Shown piece by piece: positions 55,513 through 62,170 of a stretch of 64,000 nt of DNA. The DNA comes from Prosthecobacter debontii. Lineage in GTDB: Bacteria > Verrucomicrobiota > Verrucomicrobiia > Verrucomicrobiales > Akkermansiaceae. Made by a program: the position numbers and the translations under genes. The stretch's first letter is position 1. The number at the start of each line of letters is the position of its first letter. Under the pieces are notes generated by a model, which saw nothing but the letters and a program-made list of their open reading frames with translations, had not been told where the DNA came from and did not search any database. The stretch lies in NCBI GenBank assembly GCA_945870855.1, contig CAMBTP010000002.1:1-64000 (forward strand), given 5' to 3'.

Positions 55513-55637
55513 TCTCCCGCCGCGTGATATCAGTCAGGCGGGAGCTTTGGACTGCGGATTTCTCGCCATTTCCAGAAACCGAAGTCTTTGCTTCCGGCGG
55601 GGGTTGACGTGATTTCAAAATCGCGTTTCCTTCCCTT

Positions 55638-55811
55638 ATGGACACCTATCCTGTCACCTGCCCCACCTGTTACGAAATATTCGAAATCGCGATCCCGCCG
55701 GAATCCGAGATGCCGACGGAATACGATTACGACTGCGAGGTCTGCTGCCGTCCCATGATCATCATCCTCAACTCATCGGAGGATATCTACGCGCAGTCGT
55801 TGGCGGACTAG
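55638..55811 (+). CDS. 57-residue CPxCG-type Cys-rich protein
   Basis: MDTYPVTCPTCYEIFEI starts a 57-residue acidic protein with two Cys pairs (C8/C11 and C33/C36, plus C37), spaced as in the small CPXCG zinc-ribbon family. It probably binds one zinc ion. A TTGACG hexamer at 55604 lies 34 bases upstream. It lies between ddl and the convergent ptsI. The function of the family is unknown. Confidence 0.75.
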   Translation: MDTYPVTCPTCYEIFEIAIPPESEMPTEYDYDCEVCCRPMIIILNSSEDIYAQSLAD

Positions 55812-55878
55812 CGCTCAAGTAGCGACTAGCTTTGGCTCACCGTTGCAGCCCGGCAGCCGAAGGCAGCCGCTCCTTGTG

Positions 55879-57645
55879 TTAATCTAACAGATCGGGATAG
55901 CGTTCCCGCGCGACGGCGAGGGTGAGCTCCATGATCGCCGCCGAGCCAGACGAGCGCAGGGCTTCCTGAGCCGTGGCCTTGCATTGCGCAAAATCGAGGG
56001 AGCGGATCACTTGGCCGACCTTGGGGACGCTCTTCGGGGAAACGGAAAGCTCTTCCACGCCCAGACCGATGAGTAGCGGGGTGAGGCGAATGTCACCGGC
56101 CATTTCCCCACAAACACCCGTCCAGATACCGTGCTCGGCGCCGGCCTCCACCGTTTTCCCGATCAGGCGGATCACGGCGGGGTGCGTGGGCCTGTAGAGA
56201 TTCGCGACGTGCGGGTTCACGCGATCCACAGCGACGGTGTATTGGATGAGGTCGTTCGTGCCGATGGAGAAAAAGTCCACGTGAGGCGCGAGGAGATCCG
56301 CGCAGATGGCGGCGGAAGGCACTTCGATCATGACTCCAACGGGAAGTTTGGGATCGAAGGGCACACCCTCGGCATCCAGCTCGTCCATGCAGCGTTTTAG
56401 CGCCTCGCGCGCTTGGAGGAGTTCGGAGAGCCCGGAGATAAGCGGAAACATTACCGCGATCCTGCCGTGATGGCTGGCGCGGAGGATGGCGCGGAGCTGT
56501 TCCCGGAACATCGCCGGGCGCGAAAGAGAAACTCGTATGCCGCGCCAGCCAAGGAAAGGGTTCGGCTCCGGCTCGGTGAGCGGCTCGACAGGCAACTTGT
56601 CTCCACCCGCATCCAGCGTTCGGACAATAACAAGATCGGGTGCGACTTCCTTCGCTACTTTTGTGTATGCTGCTGTCTGCTCTACCTCGTCAGGCATGTC
56701 GCTGCCGTTGAGCAGCAGAAACTCCGTGCGGTAAAGACCGACACCCTTCGCTCCGCTTCGCTTCACCTCATGAAGCTCCTCAAGGAACTCGATGTTCGCG
56801 GAAAGCGTGACCTTGTGGCCATCGAGAGTCTCCGTCGCCTCGTCGCGCATCGCGTCGAGCTCTGAGCGTTGCTTTTCCTTCTCAAGAGCGAGGGCAGCGT
56901 ATCCGGCCAGCGTCTCTGGCGTGGGATTGAGCACCAGTTTCCCGGCGTAACCATCAATCACAGCGGGAGTCAGTGTCGTGACCTGAATCACAGAAGCACC
57001 GAGACCGACCACGGCAGGAATTCCAAAGGAGCGCGCAAGAATCGATGTATGGGAGTTTACGCTACCCTGCTCTATAGCAAAACCTAGCAGGTGCCGCCGG
57101 TTCATTGAAGCGGTATCCGAAGGCGAGAGATCGTAGGCCAGCAGGATGTGAGTGTCATCTGGCGTCTCGTGGTCAACATCCTCATCTACCTTGAAATTCC
57201 GCAGGACTCTCTGGCAGACATCCTCAATGTCGGCGGTGCGCTCGCGGAGATAGGAATCAGGGATGCGGCGCATGGCCTCCAGGAAATTCTGCATCACCGC
57301 ATAAAAGGCATACTCCGCGTTTTGCTGGCGGCTGGCGATCGCCTCGGAAACTTTGTGGAGCAGAGTCTTATCTTCCAGCAGCATCACGTGCGCCTCGAAA
57401 ATTTCGCTGTCTGCGTTGCCGGAAAGGGACTCCAACCTTTCCTGAAGATCGATGAGCTGCTTTTTCGTGACCGCCACTGCGTCGTCGAAGCGTCCGCGCT
57501 CGTATTCGATATCGGCCTCGGAAATCTCATAGATCTCCGGCGCGGAAAAGCCGCGCGCGATCACATGGATCGGCCCCACCGCAATACCGGGTGATGCCGG
57601 GATGCCCGTGTAGGTGATTTCCTGAGGTGTCGTGGTTTTTACCAT
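55879..57645 (-). CDS. ptsI: phosphoenolpyruvate-protein phosphotransferase (PTS enzyme I)
   Basis: 588 residues. It passes phosphate from PEP to HPr. The N-terminal domain has the phosphorylated histidine in GSVNSHTSILARS (H199). The C-terminal TIM barrel has LYRTEFLLLNGSDMP, GVMIEVPSAA, FFSIGTNDLIQYT and the catalytic cysteine in GVCGEMAGD. HPr and EII genes are not adjacent; in this phylum EI often serves a regulatory (nitrogen-type) chain. It lies downstream of glnII on the same strand, separated by a terminator. Confidence 0.95.
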   Translation of the reverse strand: MVKTTTPQEITYTGIPASPGIAVGPIHVIARGFSAPEIYEISEADIEYERGRFDDAVAVTKKQLIDLQERLESLSGNADSEIFEAHVMLLEDKTLLHKVSEAIASRQQNAEYAFYAVMQNFLEAMRRIPDSYLRERTADIEDVCQRVLRNFKVDEDVDHETPDDTHILLAYDLSPSDTASMNRRHLLGFAIEQGSVNSHTSILARSFGIPAVVGLGASVIQVTTLTPAVIDGYAGKLVLNPTPETLAGYAALALEKEKQRSELDAMRDEATETLDGHKVTLSANIEFLEELHEVKRSGAKGVGLYRTEFLLLNGSDMPDEVEQTAAYTKVAKEVAPDLVIVRTLDAGGDKLPVEPLTEPEPNPFLGWRGIRVSLSRPAMFREQLRAILRASHHGRIAVMFPLISGLSELLQAREALKRCMDELDAEGVPFDPKLPVGVMIEVPSAAICADLLAPHVDFFSIGTNDLIQYTVAVDRVNPHVANLYRPTHPAVIRLIGKTVEAGAEHGIWTGVCGEMAGDIRLTPLLIGLGVEELSVSPKSVPKVGQVIRSLDFAQCKATAQEALRSSGSAAIMELTLAVARERYPDLLD

Positions 57646-57726
57646 TCGCTGAAACGGAAAGTGGGGGTTTTCGTGATCGGATGCAAGGTTTCTAGGGTGC
57701 GCCCGAGGAGATCCGCTGCCTTCAAG

Positions 57727-57759
57727 AAAAAACCGCCTCCCCCATAGGGAGAGACGGCT
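57727..57759 (-). terminator. Rho-independent terminator after glnII
   Basis: Read on the reverse strand: a 13 bp stem with three G-T pairs (57747-57759 with 57731-57743), a 3-base loop, and six T at the end (57727-57732). It lies between the glnII stop and the ptsI start. Confidence 0.85.
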
Positions 57760-57792
57760 TTCTGTTGGGTGAACTAGATCGATTTCAGGGAA

Positions 57793-58815
57793 TCAAGGAG
57801 TCGGAACTTCCGAGATTGTCTTGAGAATGCGGGAAGCGATCTGGTAAGGGTCGCCTTGGGAATTCGGACGGCGATCTTCGAGATAGCCCTGATACTTGCC
57901 ATCTTTCACGAAGCTGTGCGGAACGCGAACCGAAGCACCGCGGTCTGCCACTCCGTAGGAGAACTTGTCGATCGACTGGGTCTCGTGAAGGCCGGTGAGG
58001 CGCATGTGGTTGTCTGGGCCGTAAACAGCGATGTGCTCTTCGACATTCTCGGCAAATTTTGCCATGAGTGCCTCAAAATACGCCTTGCCGCCTACCTCAC
58101 GAAGATACGTCGTGGAGAAGTTGGCGTGCATGCCGGAACCATTCCAATCGCTGTCGCCGAGCGGCTTGCAGTGATATTCCACGTCGATGCCGTATTTTTC
58201 GCAAACACGCTGGAGAAGATAGCGAGCAACCCACATTTCGTCGGCGGCTCTTTTGGAGCCTTTTCCGAAGATCTGGAATTCCCACTGGCCTTTTGCCACC
58301 TCGGCATTGATTCCTTCGTGGTTGATACCGGCATCGAGGCAGAGGTCAAGGTGCTCCTCGACGATCTGACGGGCGATGTCTCCCATGGTCGAGAAGCCGA
58401 CTCCGCAGTAGTAAGGACCTTGGCCGACCTTGGGGAAGCCATCGACAGGGAAGCCGAGCGGACGACCGTCCTGATAGAGGAAGTATTCCTGCTCGAAGCC
58501 AAACCATGCGCCCGTATCATCGAGGATGGTTGCGCGTCCGTTGGAAGCATGAGGAGTGCCGTCTGGCATCATGACTTCGCACAATACGATGGCACCGTTC
58601 TTGCGCGTGCTATCCGGGAAAATTGCAACGGGCTGGAGCACGCAATCGGAGCTGCCGCCGGGTGCTTGCTGGGTGGACGAGCCATCGAAGCCCCAGAGCG
58701 GGAGTTCTTCAAGGGCAGGAAAGCTGGCGAACTCCTTGATTTGGGTTTTGCCGCGAAGGTTCGGAACGGGGGTGTATCCGTCGAGCCAGATGTATTCCAA
58801 TTTGTATTTGGCCAT
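57793..58815 (-). CDS. glnII: glutamine synthetase, type II (eukaryotic-like)
   Basis: It makes glutamine from glutamate, ammonia and ATP in the cytosol. The 340-residue length and motifs (LEYIWLDGYTPVPNLRGKTQ, LPLWGFDGSSTQQA, FGFEQEYFLY, and MHANFSTTYLRE) are those of GSII rather than the longer GSI. GSII is not regulated by adenylylation. A terminator follows. No Shine-Dalgarno site is visible; the leader is A/T-rich. Confidence 0.94.
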   Translation of the reverse strand: MAKYKLEYIWLDGYTPVPNLRGKTQIKEFASFPALEELPLWGFDGSSTQQAPGGSSDCVLQPVAIFPDSTRKNGAIVLCEVMMPDGTPHASNGRATILDDTGAWFGFEQEYFLYQDGRPLGFPVDGFPKVGQGPYYCGVGFSTMGDIARQIVEEHLDLCLDAGINHEGINAEVAKGQWEFQIFGKGSKRAADEMWVARYLLQRVCEKYGIDVEYHCKPLGDSDWNGSGMHANFSTTYLREVGGKAYFEALMAKFAENVEEHIAVYGPDNHMRLTGLHETQSIDKFSYGVADRGASVRVPHSFVKDGKYQGYLEDRRPNSQGDPYQIASRILKTISEVPTP

Positions 58816-58965
58816 TTTGTTTCTTTTTTATGTTGTGGTTAGCGATGGTTTTTTGTCCGGGAGACAGCGACAGTTATCCAGCCGCCGACTTTACCGACAA
58901 GCAAAATACAGCATTATACATGCCATTTTAGCTACTGGAATTCGAAATAGTCTCCGCATCAGGTC

Positions 58966-59775
58966 TCAATCGATGCGGATGACGACGAGCGTTGTATCGT
59001 CCGTTCCCGAATTGTCGATGGCTCGTTTCAGGAGGTTTCCACAAACTTCGTGAGGCGGAGAATCGGCGGCTAATTCGTCGGAAATGTGGCGTTCCCAGAC
59101 ACCGTCAACGAGGCCGTCGGAACAGATGAGAAAACGGTCGCCCGCTTGATAAGGCAAGGCCGCGAAATAAGGGTAGAGCTGGGCGTGCCCGCCGCCAACC
59201 ACCTCGTATAATACGGCACGGCGCGGATGGCTACGGTATTGGATTTCCTTGATTTCACCTCGCTTCCACTGACTCCATGCCAGCGAGTGATCCTTGCTGA
59301 GTTGCTCCAATTTCCCGTCACGACTCCGGTAAATACGCGAGTCGCCGACGTTTGCCAGATACATGTTTTCCGGCGTGAACCAGGCCAACGCGAGCGTCGC
59401 CGCCATGCCTTTCCTGTCATCCATGCCGGATGCCGCCTCGTTAATGTGCTCGTGTACTTCCTTGAGCGCCTGCTGGAGGTGGGCGATGGAATCGGGGAAA
59501 AAGCCGGCCGCCGCCGCGCGGAACGTTTCCGGAATAATCGCCGCCATGCGTTCCAAAATTAGGGAGGAGGCGAGATCACCTGCGTTTCCGCCGCCCATGC
59601 CATCGGATACGGCGAAAACGAGATCCAGTGTCGAAATGGATGCCTCACCGGTATCGCCTAGTTTCGTTGGGCCATAGATATCGGAGGAAAAAACGATCCA
59701 CGAGTCATCATTGCAGGGCTTGCGGCTACCACTCACGGAGGCACCCGCCCATCGGAACTTTGGTTGCTTTGGCAC
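58966..59775 (-). CDS. PP2C-family serine/threonine phosphatase
   Basis: 269 residues, no membrane segment. Metal-binding motifs of the PPM fold are AVSDGMGGGNAGD, YLANVGDSRIYR, LICSDGLVDGVW and the end GTDDTTLVVIRI. It would remove phosphate from Ser/Thr in cytosolic proteins. Its start is 5 bases from the stop of the kinase-like gene at 59781, so the two form an operon. Confidence 0.93.
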   Translation of the reverse strand: MPKQPKFRWAGASVSGSRKPCNDDSWIVFSSDIYGPTKLGDTGEASISTLDLVFAVSDGMGGGNAGDLASSLILERMAAIIPETFRAAAAGFFPDSIAHLQQALKEVHEHINEAASGMDDRKGMAATLALAWFTPENMYLANVGDSRIYRSRDGKLEQLSKDHSLAWSQWKRGEIKEIQYRSHPRRAVLYEVVGGGHAQLYPYFAALPYQAGDRFLICSDGLVDGVWERHISDELAADSPPHEVCGNLLKRAIDNSGTDDTTLVVIRID

Positions 59776-59780
59776 GATGT

Positions 59781-60188
59781 TTAGAGGTTTCGCGATGGAT
59801 GGGGATCGGGCAGGATTTCCGCCAGTTCGAAATCGATGATGCAGAAGCGCCCGAGCTTGTCAGAGTAAGTAATATTACGCGGTTCGGCATCGAGATGCCG
59901 AACGCCGAAATCCCGCTCAAGTGCCGCGAAGAGTGAATCGGCCTTTTCTTTCGTGATTTGCGGGGCGGGGCGACCGCAATTCGTGGAGACGAAATAATAC
60001 TCCTCCGGATGTTCCTCCAGAACCTTTGGAACGTAGGGGCACCCCCGTTGCTCCAAGACTTTGAGCACCTCCACCTCTTTTGCGTAGCGACTCTCCACGT
60101 CGCTTCCCCGCATCCGCTTGTGAACATTTCCGTAGAAATCGATCCTCACAAGGGATCGCAATCCGTCTTTCATCGGTTCCATCGACAT
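59781..60188 (-). CDS. compact protein-kinase-like protein (135 aa)
   Basis: Only 135 residues, yet kinase landmarks are in order: a possible beta-3 lysine (K24, NVHKRM), an alpha-C glutamate (E38, YAKEVEVL), the catalytic loop HLDAEPRN (H98, D100, N105) and IIDFE (D119) in place of DFG. There is no C-lobe after that. This is far shorter than Hanks-type kinases (about 260), so it is closest in style to RIO/Bud32-like or LPS kinases. The operon with PP2C downstream supports a phosphorylation switch. Catalytic activity is not certain. Confidence 0.6.
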   Translation of the reverse strand: MSMEPMKDGLRSLVRIDFYGNVHKRMRGSDVESRYAKEVEVLKVLEQRGCPYVPKVLEEHPEEYYFVSTNCGRPAPQITKEKADSLFAALERDFGVRHLDAEPRNITYSDKLGRFCIIDFELAEILPDPHPSRNL

Positions 60189-60235
60189 CGGGGATTAGCC
60201 TAATCCACTTCCCCTGCCCCGCACAACCGTTCTTC

Positions 60236-60266
60236 CTTGAAGTTTGAAGCTTGAAATTTGAGATTC
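60236..60266. repeat. TTGAAGTTTGAAG-type A/T-rich tract upstream of rsmD
   Basis: Near-repeats of CTTGAAATTTGAG lie 9 bases before the rsmD start, in the gap between the divergent kinase-like gene and rsmD. Confidence 0.65.
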
Positions 60267-60274
60267 TCCCCCGC

Positions 60275-60829
60275 ATGCGGATCATTTCAGGAAAAGCCGG
60301 GCGAATCGCCATCAAGGTGCCAGCGGCGGTTGCACGGCCGACCACCGACTTCGTCCGTCAGGCGATTTTCTCCATCCTCGGGGAAACGATCGACGGAGCG
60401 CGCGTGCTCGATCTTTTTTGCGGCTCGGGCGCGCTGGGTCTGGAGGCGCTCAGCCGGGGCGCCGCCTCCTGCGTGTTCGTGGACGAGCACCGGCAGGCCA
60501 TCGCGGTTACGGAGGAGAATCTGAAAAAATCCCGACTCGAAGGCGGCCGCTGTGTGAAGGCCGAGGTCTTTTCTTTCCTTAGCCGTGATGCCTCCAGCTA
60601 CGACCTTATCCTCGCTGACCCGCCCTATTGGAAAGGCTACGGCGATACCGACCTCGCTGCGAAACTCCTCGCCTTGGAAAGTTTCCCGCAAAGACTCACC
60701 GGCGGCGGTTATCTCGTGATCGAAATTTCCTCCTCCCACCCCACCCCGCCATCGAGTCATTTCCGCCTTATCGACCGCCGCGAATACGGCTCCAGTGCGA
60801 TCCTGATCCTCGCCCACCCCACGACATGA
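60275..60829 (+). CDS. rsmD: 16S rRNA (guanine(966)-N(2))-methyltransferase
   Basis: 184 residues. SAM-binding VLDLFCGSGALGLEALSRGA and the catalytic LILADPPYW (DPPY) are diagnostic of RsmD, and the N-terminal MRIISGKAGR and RPTTDFVRQAIFSIL match. The start is the ATG at 60275; an upstream open ATG gives an extra stretch made from the repeat tract. Its stop overlaps the waaA start (ATGA). Confidence 0.92.
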   Translation: MRIISGKAGRIAIKVPAAVARPTTDFVRQAIFSILGETIDGARVLDLFCGSGALGLEALSRGAASCVFVDEHRQAIAVTEENLKKSRLEGGRCVKAEVFSFLSRDASSYDLILADPPYWKGYGDTDLAAKLLALESFPQRLTGGGYLVIEISSSHPTPPSSHFRLIDRREYGSSAILILAHPTT

Positions 60830-62115
60830 AAGGTCATCTGTCACTGCTGATATATCGGGCGCTGCTGCCGCTTCTTTTTCTCATCGCGTTTCCCAGATGG
60901 GTTCTGAAAATGCTGCGCCGCGGAGGATTCGGCACGGCGCTCAACGAGAGGATCGGAATCTATTTCCGTGAAGCCGAGTTTGAGCCCTCGGGCGCGATTC
61001 ACTTTCACTCAATCAGCGTCGGTGAAACGGCACTCGCGCTGAAACTAATGAAAGCGTGGGCTGCGCAAAGCCCCGGCACCCGCTTCGTGCTCGCGACCGG
61101 CACCGCCACCGGCCACCACTTCGCCAACTGTGCCGCCATCCCCGGCTTGCGGGTCACTTACTCACCGCTCGATTTCCCGTGGATGATTCGCCAATACATC
61201 AACCGCTTCGAGCCGGAGCGCATCATTCTCATCGAGGGCGATGTCTGGCCGAACCTGCTGCGCATCGCCGAAAAGCGTGGCATCCGTATCGACCTCGCCA
61301 ACGCCCGCAACTCCCCGCGCTCTGCCAGCAGACTCCTGAAATTCGCTCCCGCACTGCGCCCATTTTTCTCAAAACTCTCTACCGTCTGCATCCAGGAGGA
61401 GGAGCACCGTGCGCTGTGGCAGGCCCTTGGAATTGCCCCGGAAAAAATTCATCAAACCGGTAGCATAAAATTCGATGCCGAGTCCTCGCCTGTGCCCTCA
61501 CCGAATCCGTCTTTCGCGGAAATGCTAGCCGCGTTCGGAATAAATCGACCCATCGTGCTCGCCGCCAGCACCTTTCCCGGCGAGGAGGAAATGCTCGCTC
61601 AAGCAATCTTCGAAGCGAATCCCGCCGCGCTGCCCGTAATCGTCCCCCGCCACGCCGAGCGACGCGCGGAGGTCGCCAAAGCGCTTTCCAAATCCGGCTT
61701 CGCCGTGACCTTGCGGAGCGCGTTTTTAAAACCCGTTTCCTCATCCCCTCACGCCTTCGTTATCGACACCACCGGTGAACTCGCAGCCTGGACCGCCCAC
61801 GCGGATGCGGTCATCATCGGGAAATCCTTTCTCTCCACCGGCGGCCAGAATCCCGCCGAAGCCATCCTCGCCCACAAGCCAATCATCCTCGGCCCACACA
61901 TGGATAACTTCCAGCCGCTCGTCCGTCATCTGTTAGAAAAGGGCGGCGCACTCCCAGCACATGACGAAGCCTCGATCGCGCTCGCCGTCCGCGCCGCTCT
62001 CGATCCCCAATGCGCTGCGGATCTCACCGATAAGGCGATGCAGATTTTATCCTTCCACAACGGCGCAACAAGACGCCATCTCTCGGTCTTGCAAGACACG
62101 CGCCCATCTGCCTGA
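60826..62115 (+). CDS. waaA: 3-deoxy-D-manno-octulosonic acid transferase
   Basis: 429 residues with an N-terminal membrane anchor (SLLIYRALLPLLFLIAF). It adds Kdo to lipid A precursor on the inner membrane. Signs are the acceptor-side HFHSISVGETALALKL, the LIEGDVWPNLLRIAEKRG segment, and the CMP-Kdo side FVIDTTGELAAWTAHAD and GGQNPAEAILAHKPIILGPHM (the last parts divided here). Translationally coupled to rsmD. It implies a Gram-negative LPS or lipooligosaccharide envelope. Confidence 0.92.
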   Translation: MKGHLSLLIYRALLPLLFLIAFPRWVLKMLRRGGFGTALNERIGIYFREAEFEPSGAIHFHSISVGETALALKLMKAWAAQSPGTRFVLATGTATGHHFANCAAIPGLRVTYSPLDFPWMIRQYINRFEPERIILIEGDVWPNLLRIAEKRGIRIDLANARNSPRSASRLLKFAPALRPFFSKLSTVCIQEEEHRALWQALGIAPEKIHQTGSIKFDAESSPVPSPNPSFAEMLAAFGINRPIVLAASTFPGEEEMLAQAIFEANPAALPVIVPRHAERRAEVAKALSKSGFAVTLRSAFLKPVSSSPHAFVIDTTGELAAWTAHADAVIIGKSFLSTGGQNPAEAILAHKPIILGPHMDNFQPLVRHLLEKGGALPAHDEASIALAVRAALDPQCAADLTDKAMQILSFHNGATRRHLSVLQDTRPSA

Positions 62116-62170
62116 ATCCTCTGCAAAGCAAGTTTGTCTTTCTGAAAATAAGTCCCTACCCTCCACGCAC

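Noticed and set aside
55547-55557. TTGGACTGCGG after ddl, matching the left end of repeat copy 5
   Set aside because: Only 11 bases match and nothing of the rest of the element is found, so chance or a fully decayed remnant cannot be separated.
60628-60825. N-terminal extension of waaA by 66 codons
   Set aside because: It overlaps rsmD in another frame and is Arg/Pro-rich junk; the ATG at 60826 gives the normal membrane-anchor start and an ATGA overlap.
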